Notes: a model not told the origin generated them from the sequence alone. A stretch of 64,000 nt of DNA from Cohnella fermenti (GCF_004801405.1 NZ_SSOB01000015.1:62001-126000), one strand, 5' to 3'. Positions 27,028-37,416 are shown, counted from the first letter of the stretch. Made by a program: numbers and translations.

Positions 27028-27141
27028 GCCGATTAGTTCCTTTCCGTGATCGTACCCAAGAGAGGCTCCCGCCGAAGTCTGCCGCAGGGTTAATCGTACA
27101 AGTTTACGATTCTTCAGCCTTCCTTGATTGCTGAAGCATGT

Positions 27142-27169
27142 TTGCTTATAACTAGACGTATTGTAGAAT
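27142..27169 (+). promoter_or_regulatory. Possible promoter of the ABC-2 exporter operon
   Basis: TTGCTT (27142-27147), 16 bases, TAGAAT (27164-27169), about 57 bases before the TTG start. Both hexamers are imperfect. Confidence 0.4.
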
Positions 27170-27226
27170 TATAAAGTTACATGCCGCTTTGAATCAAGTT
27201 GTGTCGACAAAAAAGGAGTTCGAAAA

Positions 27227-28273
27227 TTGTCCAATTCAGTTTATTCCTCAATGCCGGCCATCGAAGTGACCCGGCTTCGCAAGCAATTTAACGTCCAGCG
27301 CAACCGCGAGGGACTCAAGGGTGCGCTGCTCGATCTGTTCAAGCGGGAGCATACCTTGGTGACCGCCGTGAAGGATATCAGCTTTAGCATTCCCCAAGGA
27401 GAAATCTGCGGCTACATCGGCGAGAACGGGGCGGGCAAGTCGACGACGATCAAGATGCTGACGGGCATTCTGGTGCCGACGTCGGGCGACATCCGCGTGA
27501 ACGGGTTCGTTCCCCATCGGGACCGCGAGCGCTTCGCGAGGGAGATCGGCGTCGTGTTCGGCCAGCGCAGCCAGCTCTGGTGGGACATCGGCGTTATCGA
27601 GTCGTTCCGGCTGCTCCGCAAGGTGTACCGCGTGGACGAAGCCGACTTCAAGCGTCGGCTGGACGAACTGATCGAGACGCTGGACCTCGGCGAGCTGTTG
27701 AACCGTCCGGTGCGCAAGCTGAGCCTCGGGCAGCGGATGCGCTGCGAGCTTGTGGCGGCCCTGCTGCATCAGCCGTCGATTCTGTTCCTGGACGAGCCGA
27801 CGATCGGCCTGGACATTATTGTGAAGACCCAAATCCGGGAATTTCTCCGCAAAATCAACCGCGAGCACGGAACGACGATTTTGCTGACCACCCACGATCT
27901 TCAGGACATCGATGCGCTCTGCTCCAGAGTTATTATGCTCGATGACGGCCATATCATCTACGACGGCGGTCTGGACGAGCTTAAGGATAGATGGAGCAAG
28001 GGGCGCGAGATTGTGTTCCAGTTCACGGACGCCGTGTCCCTGGAGCGGGTACGCTCTCTAACAGAGGGGCTCGATGTTCGCTGGACGATCGAGAACGAGA
28101 TGGCCGCCAAGGTGTGGATTCCGCGCGAGATGAACGTGTCGGACGTTCTGTCCAAGGTCGTGAGCCGGGCGGAGATCAGCGACATCAAGATTCTCGAGAC
28201 GAACACGGACGAGATCGTCCGCGAGATTTACCGCACCGGCAGCCCGGAGGCGGGGGAGGGCATTCGTGGTTAG
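27227..28273 (+). CDS. ABC-2 exporter ATPase (COG4586 type)
   Basis: 348 residues. Walker A GYIGENGAGKSTTIKMLTG, signature LSLGQRMRCELVAALLHQP, Walker B ILFLDEPTIGLD and H-loop LTTHDLQD. The FGQRSQLWWDIGVIESFRLLRKVY region is typical of the ATPases paired with DUF990-type permeases, sometimes called viologen-exporter-like. TTG 27227 follows AAAAGGAG by 8 bases. First of three overlapping or tightly spaced exporter genes. Cargo unknown. Confidence 0.9.
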   Translation: MSNSVYSSMPAIEVTRLRKQFNVQRNREGLKGALLDLFKREHTLVTAVKDISFSIPQGEICGYIGENGAGKSTTIKMLTGILVPTSGDIRVNGFVPHRDRERFAREIGVVFGQRSQLWWDIGVIESFRLLRKVYRVDEADFKRRLDELIETLDLGELLNRPVRKLSLGQRMRCELVAALLHQPSILFLDEPTIGLDIIVKTQIREFLRKINREHGTTILLTTHDLQDIDALCSRVIMLDDGHIIYDGGLDELKDRWSKGREIVFQFTDAVSLERVRSLTEGLDVRWTIENEMAAKVWIPREMNVSDVLSKVVSRAEISDIKILETNTDEIVREIYRTGSPEAGEGIRG

Positions 28274-29060
28274 CGCATACTTCGACTTCGTCCGCATCCG
28301 CTTCCTGACGATGCTCGCCTACCGGATCAACTATTACAGCGGAATCGTCATCTACACGATCAACATCGGTGCCTACTACTTCATGTGGAAGGCGATTTAC
28401 GGCGACGCGGACACGCTCGGCGGCTTCACCGTGGCGCAGATGACGACCTATATCGCGGTGTCCTGGATGGCGCGGGCGTTCTACTTCAACAACCTTGATC
28501 GCGAGATCTCTAACGAGATTCGCGACGGCAGCGTCGCCGTGCAGATGCTCAGGCCGATCTCGTACCTGCTGGTAAAGATGATGCAAGGCTTCGGAGAAGG
28601 CTTGTTCCGGATGCTGATGCTCATGATGCCCGGAATGATCGTCGCCTGTCTGCTGTTCCCCGTCGACCTTCCTCATGATCCGTCTCTCTGGGGGATTTTC
28701 TTCCTCATGTTATGGTTCAGCTTCCTGATTAATACCCAGCTTAACATTCTGACGGGGCTGTTCGCGTTCTTCGTGGAGAATAACGAGGGCCTGATGCGGA
28801 TGAAAAGAATGCTGATCGACCTGCTGTCCGGGGTGATGATTCCTCTTACGTTCTTCCCGGGGTGGGCGGAGACGGTGCTGAAGTGGCTGCCGTTCCAGGC
28901 GATCACGTACTTGCCGAGTTCGGTGTTCACGGGCAGGTTGGGCGGAGATGCGGCCTGGAACGCGCTGGGCGTCCAGCTTATCTGGTTCGCGGTGCTGATC
29001 GTGCCGATCCTTCTGATGTGGCGGGCGGCGCGCAAGCGGCTGTTCGTGCAAGGAGGGTGA
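28266..29060 (+). CDS. ABC-2 family permease (DUF990/COG4587 type)
   Basis: 264 residues with six predicted membrane helices and the segment NNLDREISNEIRDGSVAVQMLRPISYL typical of the family. It starts at GTG 28266, overlapping the ATPase gene by 8 bases, with GGGGGAGGG upstream. One half of the predicted export channel. Confidence 0.87.
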   Translation: MVSAYFDFVRIRFLTMLAYRINYYSGIVIYTINIGAYYFMWKAIYGDADTLGGFTVAQMTTYIAVSWMARAFYFNNLDREISNEIRDGSVAVQMLRPISYLLVKMMQGFGEGLFRMLMLMMPGMIVACLLFPVDLPHDPSLWGIFFLMLWFSFLINTQLNILTGLFAFFVENNEGLMRMKRMLIDLLSGVMIPLTFFPGWAETVLKWLPFQAITYLPSSVFTGRLGGDAAWNALGVQLIWFAVLIVPILLMWRAARKRLFVQGG

Positions 29061-29063
29061 CCG

Positions 29064-29861
29064 GTGAAGAAGCTGCTGTTTACGTTGTCCCTGTTCAAGG
29101 AGTATATCGCCAATTACATGAAGACCAAGCTGACGTATCGCGCGGACTTCTGGGTGGAGGTCGCCTCCGATCTGCTGTTCTCGGCGATGAACCTGATCTT
29201 CATCTTCGTCGTCTTCCGCCACACGCCGGCTCTCGGCGATTGGAGCGAAGCGGAGGTCGTGTTCGTCTACGGCTACTTCATGATCCCTTACGGCCTGTTC
29301 AGCGCGGTCTCGAACCTGTGGAACTTCGGCGACCGTTACATTGCGAAGGGAGAGATGGACCGGATTCTGACCCGTCCCGCAGGCTCGCTCGCCCAGGTGC
29401 TGCTCGAGAACGTCGACCCTCCGTCGATCATCGGCTCCTTCGTCGGACTCGGCATTCTGGCGACGGCATGGTGGCGGCTCGGCCTGCCCTTCGATTGGTA
29501 CGATCCGCTTGTCCTGCTCGTGATGGCGCTCGGGTCGACGCTCGTCTACATGGGCATCTATATCACGATTGCAGCGCTGTCCTTCTACACGGACGCGCCG
29601 ACGGGCATCACGCCGCTCGTCTACAACATTCAGAACTACGGGCGATATCCGATCCAGATCTACAACCGGACGATCCGCTTCCTGCTTACGTGGCTGCTGC
29701 CGTTCGCGTTCGTCGGTGTGTACCCGGCCTCGTTCTTCCTGGACAACCATCGTAATTCCGTCATGGCGTGGCTGACGCCCGCCGTCGGCCTTGTTGTCTG
29801 CACGATCGGGATCGCGGTCTGGAGCCACGGAATCAAACGGTATCGCGGCGCCGGATCTTAG
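29064..29861 (+). CDS. ABC-2 family permease (COG3694 type)
   Basis: 265 residues with six predicted helices. FGDRYIAKGEMDRILTRPAGSL parallels the IRDGSVAVQMLRP segment of the preceding permease, so the two probably pair. GTG 29064 lies 3 bases after the previous stop, with AGGAGGG upstream. Direction and substrate are inferred only from family. Confidence 0.87.
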   Translation: MKKLLFTLSLFKEYIANYMKTKLTYRADFWVEVASDLLFSAMNLIFIFVVFRHTPALGDWSEAEVVFVYGYFMIPYGLFSAVSNLWNFGDRYIAKGEMDRILTRPAGSLAQVLLENVDPPSIIGSFVGLGILATAWWRLGLPFDWYDPLVLLVMALGSTLVYMGIYITIAALSFYTDAPTGITPLVYNIQNYGRYPIQIYNRTIRFLLTWLLPFAFVGVYPASFFLDNHRNSVMAWLTPAVGLVVCTIGIAVWSHGIKRYRGAGS

Positions 29862-29923
29862 AATGTCGGATTCCAATGCCGGAGCTTATGTACCGGAACT
29901 TATATTAAGGAAGGGATGCTACT

Positions 29924-30400
29924 ATGACGCAAGTATCGATCGGACAAGCGGTGCCGGACTTCGTCCTGCCATCGTCGACGGGAGAGAACGTAAGACTCTC
30001 CGATTATCAAGGCCGCAAGGTTATCGTCTACTTCTATCCGAAGGACAACACGACAAGCTGCACCCAGGAGGCGTGCGACTTCCGCGATGCCCATCCGCAG
30101 TTCGAGGAGGCGGGGGCCGTCGTGCTCGGCATCAGCCCGGACCCGGTCAAGAGTCACTTGAAGTTTATCGGCAAGCACGAGCTGCCCTTCCAACTGTTGT
30201 CCGATCCGGACCATGAGGTCGCCGAGCTGTTCGGCGTATGGCAGGAGAAGACGATGTACGGGAGACGCTACATGGGGATCGTGCGCTCGACCTTCCTGAT
30301 CGACGAGCAAGGCAAGCTGGTCAAGGAGTGGAGAGGATTGCGGGTCAAAGGGCATGTGGAGGCCGTGCTGGAGGCTGCAGAGGCGAAGCTGGAGAACTGA
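29924..30400 (+). CDS. bcp: Thioredoxin-dependent thiol peroxidase (Bcp/PrxQ)
   Basis: 158 residues, the normal length. The peroxidatic block YFYPKDNTTSCTQEACDFRD gives Cys46 and the resolving Cys51, five apart as in E. coli Bcp. Reduces hydroperoxides using thioredoxin in the cytoplasm. ATG 29924 follows AAGGAAGGG. No obvious regulator site or operon partner. Confidence 0.95.
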   Translation: MTQVSIGQAVPDFVLPSSTGENVRLSDYQGRKVIVYFYPKDNTTSCTQEACDFRDAHPQFEEAGAVVLGISPDPVKSHLKFIGKHELPFQLLSDPDHEVAELFGVWQEKTMYGRRYMGIVRSTFLIDEQGKLVKEWRGLRVKGHVEAVLEAAEAKLEN

Positions 30401-30537
30401 CATTGGTTAACGGGCATTAGAGTTGTATCGCGCGTTTCTTTTCATCATTCGCGTCCCTTTTTCTGGCGATTCTTTCATTAATCTTTCATAGCAGTGCGAT
30501 ATACTTATAGGATTGATTACCAGAGAGGGAGATTGCC

Positions 30538-33500
30538 TTGAGAAAATCGTTGATAGCCCTGCTAACATTCCTTTTATTTGTCGGCCCGCTCATCGTCCCC
30601 CCGAAGGCGAGTGCAGCGCCGGGGTTGACGTTTAAGGGCGTGTCATCGTCAACTTATCGAACGTTTGGGACATTCGCACTTGACGATGCGGGACATCTCT
30701 GGGCTTGGGGCGGCAATGCTGGCACGTTCGGAGACGGAACGACCAACAGTACCGTTACGCCCAAGCGCATCAATGTGATGGACGGAGAGACGTCTGTAAC
30801 CTTTCAGGATGTGAAGCCAATACGAGCGATCTCGTTAGCGCTCGACACCACCGGTCACTTGTGGATGACTGGGGAAGACGCATACGGCGCCCAAGGCAAC
30901 GGGCCGGGTGATTCCGGTACAGTTACTTCTTGGACCAAGCTTCCCATATCGGACGGAGGGGAAGATGTCACATTCACAGCGATCGATACGGCGATGTTTA
31001 ACGGGTTTGCCATCGACAGCGATGGTGCGATCTGGGCCTGGGGCTGGCTGATTGGCGATGAACCGATGAAGTTGACGATAACGGATGGCTCCGGCCCGGT
31101 CTCCTTCAAGAGTGTATCGGGCGGGAACAATTACGCTCTCGCGATTGACACGTCCGGCCGGCTCTGGAATCTCTTCAGTAATAGCAGTGTTATCCCCCCT
31201 ACGGAGTACGGGTTGTCGGCTAGATTCAAGGCGATCTCCACCGGCAATGGCGAAGCCGGCGGCAACGACTACTTGCTGCATACCGCTTTGGATACGGATG
31301 GCCATATCTGGACATGGGGCAATAACAGCTCTGGTCAATTGGGGGACGGGGGCGCTTCGGGAACGGCGGGCACAGGCACGCCGACGATACGCAATCTGGT
31401 GGACGGCGGCGTGCCTGCGGAATTCATCGCGCTGTCCGCCGGCAACCAGTTCGTGCTGGCCGTGGATACGGCAGGCGACATCTGGAGCTGGGGCCGTAAC
31501 GCCGAGGGGCAACTGGGCGATGGAACGACCGTTAACGGATCGCCGCAGAAGCTGATCGTAACGGATAACGGCGATGCGGTCAGCTTCGTGTCGGTCGCCG
31601 CTGGTGACGGCAAGTCGTTCGCGCTCGATGATGACGGCCAAATCTGGACATGGGGCGCAGGTCAATTGGTACCTGTCCGACTGAAGTTCGCGCCATCGGC
31701 AACGCTTGGCGTATCGCCGGCATCGTTTTCGACCAAGCTGCAGTCGATCACGCTGACGGCGACGGTGTCCGGCGAGCTGGAGACGCCGACCGGCACCGTT
31801 CAATTCATGGACGGTTCTACCGTATTGGGGAGCGCTTCGCTTAGCGGAGGAGTTGCAACGTACACGACATCTTCCCTGGCAGTAGGACCGCATACGTTGT
31901 CGGTTAGTTACCTAGGAGACAGTCACTATGTGACGGCAAGCTCCTCAGGCGTCTCCCACTCCGTCAACATGCCGGCGGCGCCGAGCCTGACGTTAACCCC
32001 TTCGCCGCCGAGCGATACGTTCGATCCAGTGAACGTCGCCGTGACCCCTTCGATCGACGGCAGCGGCAATTCGCTCAGCCTGTTGAAGTGGCTGTCCGGA
32101 AGCAAGGTCGAGGCTGACTTCGCGAGCGCGGGGACCGATATTACGACAAGCAAGACGTTCGCCGCGTCGAGCAACGGAACCTACACGGTCTATGTGAAGG
32201 ATGCGGCAGGCAACGAGGCTGTCAAGACGATTGACATAACGAACATTCTGATAGCCGGCGACCCGAATGAGTTGGAGGATGAGATCGATGCGGCCGAGCT
32301 GGCACTGACAACTCATCCGAAGGGAACGAATGTCGGAGAAGCGTTGGCAAGCGATTGGGACGCGCTGCAAGCGGCGATCGACGCGGCGCAACTGAATGTG
32401 GACGACGCCGCGCACCGAACGCAAGCGCAGTTGGATGCGGCCAAGACGACGTTAAGCGGCGCAATCGCAACGTTTAACGGGGCGGTAATTGTTGCCGGCG
32501 ACCCGGCAACGCTGGATGCGGCAATAACGACGGCAGGGCAGGCGCTGGCGGATCATCCGGCGGGAACGAATGTCGGACAAGCGTCGGCGAGCGATCGGAA
32601 TGCGCTGCAAGCGGCGATCGACGCGGCACAGGACGTGTTGGACGACGCGGCTAATCGGACGCAGGCGCAACTGGATTCGGCAGTGTCAACGCTGAATGGC
32701 GCCATTGCAACGTTTAACGGAGCGGTGATTGCGGCGGGAGACGCTGCCGCGCTGAACGCGGCGATCGTGACGGCAGGGCAGGCATTGACGGATCATCCGC
32801 AGGGGACGGGATTCGGACAGGCGTCGGCGAGCGACCGGAACGCGTTGCAGACGGCCATCGACGCGGCGCAGTTGGTAGCGGACGAAGCGGAGGATTGGAC
32901 GCAGGATCAACTGGATGCGGCAATGACGACGTTAAACGACGCGCTTGCGACGTTTAACGGGGCGGTGATCGCAGCCGGCGATCCAACGTCGCTGAACAAT
33001 GAGCTGGACGCTGCCGAGCAGGCGCTGACGGACCATCCGGAGGGCACGAACGTCGGACAAGCGTCGGCGAGCGATCGGAATGCGCTGCAAGCGGCGATCG
33101 ATGCGGCGCAGCTCGTCGCGACTGATGCGTCGCATCAATCGCAGGCACAATTGGACGCGGCCAAGACGGCGTTAAGCGGCGCGCTCGCGACGTTTAACGA
33201 GGCGGTTGTCGTCGCCGGCGATCCGGCGGCGTTGAACGATGAGCTCGCGGCTGCCGAGCAGGAATTGGCGGATCATTCGGAAGGAGCCGGGCTCGGGCAG
33301 GCGTCCGCGAGCGATCGAAGCGCGCTGCAAGCGGCGATCGAAGCGGCACAGGACGTGTTGGACGACGCGGCGAACCGGACGCAGGCACAATTGGACGATG
33401 CGCAGACGACGCTAGTTGGCGCGATCTCGGCGTTCGAATTAGCGGTGGTCGTCGTCGTTCTGAACGTGCCGGACGCAGGCTTGTACGGTGTGGGAGACAC

Positions 33501-35415
33501 CCTCGCCTTCACGTTGACTTATCGCGACGAGGTGAGCGTGGCCGGTGCGCCGCGGCTGTCGCTTGCGATCGGAGCCGATTCCTCCGCCGACACGGTGTAC
33601 GCCGAGTATACCGGGGCAACGGACGAACCGACGACAAGCTTGACGTTCGAATACACGGTGGCCTCAGGCGATCTGGACGAAGACGGCATTGCGGTCGACA
33701 GTTTGCTTGATCTTCCGGCCGACGCGGCCGTCACGCTTGTCGCGGGCGGCGCGGATGCCAAGGCGAGCTTCGCCGTTCCCGAGACGGGCGGCATTCGGCT
33801 GATCGGTCTGGCGCCGGCGCTTGAGCTGAGCGCATCCGACACGCCGGGCACGACGGCCGATGTGTCGGTGACGGCAGTCGTATACGGAGAAGCGGCAGCC
33901 GGGAACTCGCTCGTGAAGCTGAATTGGCTGAGGGGAGCGCATGATGTCGCCGACTTCGCAGAGGACGCGGACACGGCCGGCACATCGATTATCGATACGA
34001 ATGAGTTCAAGGCGTATGCGAACGGAGACTATACTGTATACGCCCAGGATGCCGCAGGCAACGAGTCTGCAGCGGTCATTGCGATCTCCTCCATCGTGTA
34101 CCCGGCCAGCACGCCGCCCGGCTCCGGAACGAAGGTCGAATTGTCTCCGGACGGAGGCGTCGTGGTCCGTGTCGACGAGACGGACATCGTGAAGGAGACG
34201 CAGGCGGACGGGACGGTAACGGAGAAGGTTGAGCTGACAGACGAGCTGATGAATCGGATTCTGGAGCAGTTGAAGAACGCAGACAAGCCGACCGTGACGA
34301 TCGTGATCGACGACACGGCTCAGGCGGTGGATGTGCGCTTCCCGGCCGATCGCCTCGGGGAGCAGCTCGCCGCTTACCCGAGCTTGCAGTATGAGGTGCA
34401 ATTAAACGGCGCGAGCTTCGTGCTGCAGGTGAACGTGCTGGATCTGGCCGATCTGGCGTCCCGGCTGGGCGTCGACCTGCAGGACATGAAGGTGAGCATT
34501 GTGACGTCGCAGGTTGTCGGAGCGGCCAAGGCCGAGCTGGAACGGCTGGCCGGCGCGAAGGGGATGAAGCTGGTCGGACAGGCGGTCGATTATCGCATTG
34601 CGGTGACGGGCGGAGGCCGTTCCATCGAAGTGACGGACTTCGGCGGCACCTATATGGCTCGGGCTATCGTGATGGAATCGATCGAGTCGGGCAAGAGCTA
34701 TACCGCCGTCGTATATGACCCGAGCGCTCCATCGTTCTCCTTCGTTCCGGCCGTATTGGGGACGAGAAGCGACGACAAGCGGCAGATGTCCATGAAGATG
34801 CCGCACAACAGCATCTACGCCATCATGGAGACGACCCGGCGTTCGTTCGACGACTTGAACGGTCATTGGGCGAAGGACGATGCGGAGCTGCTGGCGACGA
34901 AGCTGATCGTGCAGGGCGTGTCGGATACGAAGTTCGCCCCTGACGGCGACATTACGCGGGCGGAATTCCTCGTGTTGCTCGTGCGGGCGCTGGGCATCCG
35001 AACGGATGCGGACCCGGCGGCCTTGACCTTCGCGGATGTGCCGTCGTCCGCTTGGTACGCGCCGGAGGTAGCCGCCGGCGTGAAGGCCGGATTGGCGAAG
35101 GGGCTGGCTGCAGACCGCTTCGATCCAAGCGGCACGGTGACGCGGGAGCAGATGGCGGTCATGCTGGCCAACGCGCTTGCGCTGGCGGAGGAGGAGCGGA
35201 ATGGCGAGTCTGCCGCCGTGTCCGGGACCGTCGACTTCGCTGACGCGAATCGCATCTCGTCATGGGCGCGCGCAGCAGTCGGGCGAGTTGCGGAAGCCGG
35301 CATCGTGCAAGGCACGGCGGACGGCCGCGTCGAGCCGCAGGCGAACGCGACGCGCGCGGAAGCGACGGTTATGCTGAAGCGGTTCTTGTTGGCCGTGCAG
35401 TTTATCGATGGATGA
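30538..35415 (+). CDS. SLH-anchored surface protein with RCC1 and FIVAR-like repeats
   Basis: 1625 residues. Signal peptide (about 1-27); at least six RCC1-type propeller repeats to about residue 385 (IWTWGNNSSGQLGDG, IWSWGRNAEGQLGDG); an Ig-like domain (GTVQFMDGSTVLGSASL); five 80-residue helical repeats resembling FIVAR (bases about 32256-33455, ALQAAIDAAQ and RTQAQLDAA); a beta domain; another Ig-like segment; and three SLH repeats at the end (from FDDLNGHWAKDDA). The make-up suggests an adhesive or polymer-binding cell-surface protein held on wall polymer; no enzyme domain is seen. TTG 30538 has GAGAGGGA upstream. Confidence 0.88.
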   Translation: MRKSLIALLTFLLFVGPLIVPPKASAAPGLTFKGVSSSTYRTFGTFALDDAGHLWAWGGNAGTFGDGTTNSTVTPKRINVMDGETSVTFQDVKPIRAISLALDTTGHLWMTGEDAYGAQGNGPGDSGTVTSWTKLPISDGGEDVTFTAIDTAMFNGFAIDSDGAIWAWGWLIGDEPMKLTITDGSGPVSFKSVSGGNNYALAIDTSGRLWNLFSNSSVIPPTEYGLSARFKAISTGNGEAGGNDYLLHTALDTDGHIWTWGNNSSGQLGDGGASGTAGTGTPTIRNLVDGGVPAEFIALSAGNQFVLAVDTAGDIWSWGRNAEGQLGDGTTVNGSPQKLIVTDNGDAVSFVSVAAGDGKSFALDDDGQIWTWGAGQLVPVRLKFAPSATLGVSPASFSTKLQSITLTATVSGELETPTGTVQFMDGSTVLGSASLSGGVATYTTSSLAVGPHTLSVSYLGDSHYVTASSSGVSHSVNMPAAPSLTLTPSPPSDTFDPVNVAVTPSIDGSGNSLSLLKWLSGSKVEADFASAGTDITTSKTFAASSNGTYTVYVKDAAGNEAVKTIDITNILIAGDPNELEDEIDAAELALTTHPKGTNVGEALASDWDALQAAIDAAQLNVDDAAHRTQAQLDAAKTTLSGAIATFNGAVIVAGDPATLDAAITTAGQALADHPAGTNVGQASASDRNALQAAIDAAQDVLDDAANRTQAQLDSAVSTLNGAIATFNGAVIAAGDAAALNAAIVTAGQALTDHPQGTGFGQASASDRNALQTAIDAAQLVADEAEDWTQDQLDAAMTTLNDALATFNGAVIAAGDPTSLNNELDAAEQALTDHPEGTNVGQASASDRNALQAAIDAAQLVATDASHQSQAQLDAAKTALSGALATFNEAVVVAGDPAALNDELAAAEQELADHSEGAGLGQASASDRSALQAAIEAAQDVLDDAANRTQAQLDDAQTTLVGAISAFELAVVVVVLNVPDAGLYGVGDTLAFTLTYRDEVSVAGAPRLSLAIGADSSADTVYAEYTGATDEPTTSLTFEYTVASGDLDEDGIAVDSLLDLPADAAVTLVAGGADAKASFAVPETGGIRLIGLAPALELSASDTPGTTADVSVTAVVYGEAAAGNSLVKLNWLRGAHDVADFAEDADTAGTSIIDTNEFKAYANGDYTVYAQDAAGNESAAVIAISSIVYPASTPPGSGTKVELSPDGGVVVRVDETDIVKETQADGTVTEKVELTDELMNRILEQLKNADKPTVTIVIDDTAQAVDVRFPADRLGEQLAAYPSLQYEVQLNGASFVLQVNVLDLADLASRLGVDLQDMKVSIVTSQVVGAAKAELERLAGAKGMKLVGQAVDYRIAVTGGGRSIEVTDFGGTYMARAIVMESIESGKSYTAVVYDPSAPSFSFVPAVLGTRSDDKRQMSMKMPHNSIYAIMETTRRSFDDLNGHWAKDDAELLATKLIVQGVSDTKFAPDGDITRAEFLVLLVRALGIRTDADPAALTFADVPSSAWYAPEVAAGVKAGLAKGLAADRFDPSGTVTREQMAVMLANALALAEEERNGESAAVSGTVDFADANRISSWARAAVGRVAEAGIVQGTADGRVEPQANATRAEATVMLKRFLLAVQFIDG
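32256..33455 (+). repeat. 240-bp coding repeat, five copies
   Basis: The landmark encoding AGDP recurs at about 32255, 32490, 32730, 32970 and 33210, mostly 240 bp apart (80 codons). Copies 2-5 share long identical stretches, so unequal recombination could change copy number in frame. Confidence 0.85.
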
Positions 35416-35476
35416 TTGACGATAGGCGGCTTGGGCTGCGCTTCGGCTAGAGGCAGAGCACAACGAGGCGCAGGAG

Positions 35477-35514
35477 GCTATCCCGTCAGGTCCGCGAGGC
35501 CGGGGATAGCTTTC
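35477..35514 (+). terminator. Terminator of the RCC1/FIVAR gene
   Basis: GCTATCCC (35477-35484) pairs with GGGATAGC (35503-35510), followed by TTTCTTT. The arm and the adjacent GTCAGGTC match the 44-bp repeat region at 22.9 kb. Confidence 0.75.
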
Positions 35515-35606
35515 TTTATAGGTTGCGGCGTTTGTTGCGGCGTTCAGGTATCCCGAATCCTGCGAAGGCATCCATGGGCACGAAGGTGAAGACGATCAGG
35601 CTCGCC

Positions 35607-35636
35607 TTGACGCTGTCGAAGGCGCAAAGATATAAT
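35607..35636 (+). promoter_or_regulatory. Sigma-A promoter of guaA (TTGACG-N18-TATAAT)
   Basis: TTGACG at 35607-35612 and a perfect TATAAT at 35631-35636, about 90 bases before the guaA start. A 7-bp hairpin (GCAGGCC 35668-35674 with GGCCTGC 35685-35691) lies in the leader. No purine riboswitch is seen here. Confidence 0.7.
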
Positions 35637-35726
35637 TACTTCAATTGATATGAATTCGCGAATCGGCGCAGGCCCGCTCCGGCAGGCCTGCGATCGCGTT
35701 CACCCCCAGGAGGCTCGGTTAAGACA

Positions 35727-37268
35727 GTGACTAATAACCCGCATGAAATGATCGTCGTACTGGACTTCGGCGGTCAATACAATCAGCTCATCGCCCGTCG
35801 GATTCGCGACCTTGGCGTGTACAGCGAGCTGCTGCCGTACAACACTTCCGCGGACAAGCTCCGCGCCCTGAACCCGAAGGGAATCGTCTTCTCCGGCGGA
35901 CCGGCCAGCGTCTATGCCGAAGGAGCTCCCTCCGTCGATCCGGGCGTCTATGACCTCGGCGTGCCGATTCTCGGCATCTGCTACGGCATGCAGCTCATCA
36001 CCCATCAGCAAGGCGGCAAGGTCGAACCGGCCAGCAAGCGCGAATACGGCAAGTCCGACGTCGACTTCGCGGAAGGCAGCGCGCTTGTGCACGGCCTGGA
36101 CAGCCGTCAGACGGTATGGATGAGCCACGGGGACCACGTCACCGAGCTTCCGGCCGGCTTCAAGGTCGACGCCAGCACGCCGCACGCGCCGGTCGCGGCG
36201 ATGAGCAACGCGGACCGCAAGCTGTACGCGGTGCAGTTCCACCCGGAGGTGCGCCACTCCGTGCACGGCAACGAGATGATCAACAACTTCCTGTATCAGA
36301 TCTGCGATTGCAAGGGCGACTGGAGCATGACCTCGTTCATCGAGGACACGATCGAGGACATCCGCCAGCAGGTCGGCGACAAGAAGGTGCTGTGCGCCTT
36401 GTCCGGAGGCGTCGATTCCTCCGTTGTTGCGATGCTGATCCACAAGGCGATCGGCGATCAGTTGACGTGCATGTTCATCGACCACGGCCTGCTTCGCAAG
36501 GGCGAAGCCGAAGGCGTCATGGAGACGTTCGTCGGCAAGTTCGACATGAAGGTCGTCAAGGTCGATGCCCGCGAGCGCTTCATGGGCAAGCTCGCCGGCG
36601 TCTCCGATCCGGAGAAGAAGCGCAAGATCATCGGCAACGAGTTTATCTACGTATTCGATGAAGAGTCCGCCAAGTTCGACGACTTCGCGTTCCTCGCACA
36701 AGGGACGCTGTACACGGACATCGTCGAGAGCGGCACGGCGACGGCGCAGACGATCAAGTCGCATCACAACGTCGGCGGCCTGCCGGAAGACATGAAGTTC
36801 GAGCTCGTCGAGCCGCTGAAGGCGCTGTTCAAGGACGAGGTGCGCAAGGTCGGCTCCGAATGCGGCCTGCCGGACGAGATCGTCTGGCGCCAGCCGTTCC
36901 CGGGGCCGGGCCTCGCAATCCGCGTGCTGGGCGAAGTGACGGAGGAGAAGCTTGAGATCGTCCGCGAATCCGACGCCATCCTGCGCGACGAGATCGCGAA
37001 GGCCGGTCTCGACCGCGAGATCTGGCAGTACTTCACCGCGCTTCCGAACATGAAGAGCGTCGGCGTCATGGGCGACGGCCGCACGTACGATTACACCGTC
37101 GGCATCCGCGCCGTCACCTCGATCGACGGCATGACCGCCGACTGGGCGCGCATTCCGTGGGACGTGCTCGAGAAGATCAGCGTGCGCATCGTCAACGAGG
37201 TGCAGAACGTCAACCGGATCGTCTACGACATCACGTCCAAGCCGCCGGCGACGATCGAGTGGGAATAA
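35727..37268 (+). CDS. guaA: GMP synthase (glutamine-hydrolysing)
   Basis: 513 residues, the usual length. Converts XMP to GMP with ATP and glutamine. Class I amidotransferase domain ([26 protein letters not shown] with the nucleophile Cys, and a His/Glu near FHPEVRHS), then the ATP pyrophosphatase P-loop [11 protein letters not shown], then the dimerisation domain ending [14 protein letters not shown] 35727 follows CCCAGGAGG by a longish 14 bases; an internal ATG at 35748 would cut conserved residues less well. Single gene with its own promoter and terminator. Confidence 0.97.
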   Translation: MTNNPHEMIVVLDFGGQYNQLIARRIRDLGVYSELLPYNTSADKLRALNPKGIVFSGGPASVYAEGAPSVDPGVYDLGVPILGICYGMQLITHQQGGKVEPASKREYGKSDVDFAEGSALVHGLDSRQTVWMSHGDHVTELPAGFKVDASTPHAPVAAMSNADRKLYAVQFHPEVRHSVHGNEMINNFLYQICDCKGDWSMTSFIEDTIEDIRQQVGDKKVLCALSGGVDSSVVAMLIHKAIGDQLTCMFIDHGLLRKGEAEGVMETFVGKFDMKVVKVDARERFMGKLAGVSDPEKKRKIIGNEFIYVFDEESAKFDDFAFLAQGTLYTDIVESGTATAQTIKSHHNVGGLPEDMKFELVEPLKALFKDEVRKVGSECGLPDEIVWRQPFPGPGLAIRVLGEVTEEKLEIVRESDAILRDEIAKAGLDREIWQYFTALPNMKSVGVMGDGRTYDYTVGIRAVTSIDGMTADWARIPWDVLEKISVRIVNEVQNVNRIVYDITSKPPATIEWE

Positions 37269-37285
37269 ATGACGAGATAACCAAG

Positions 37286-37325
37286 GGACCGGCCTATAAG
37301 TCATCGACTTAGGGCCGGTCCTTTT
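37286..37325 (+). terminator. Terminator of guaA
   Basis: GGACCGGCC (37286-37294) with GGCCGGTCC (37313-37321), an inner TAAGTC/GACTTA pair, then TTTT. Confidence 0.9.
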
Positions 37326-37416
37326 ATCGCATCGGTTATGGAAGCCGCGAATCGACCGATTTCGGGATTATGCTCTCGGAACCGCGGGAAATTTCTCAAA
37401 AAAAGGAGTCGGCCCG

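Noticed and set aside
35640..35726. Purine riboswitch in front of guaA
   Set aside because: Only a short GC hairpin is present; the TATAATCC and GTTTCTAC blocks of the aptamer are absent.
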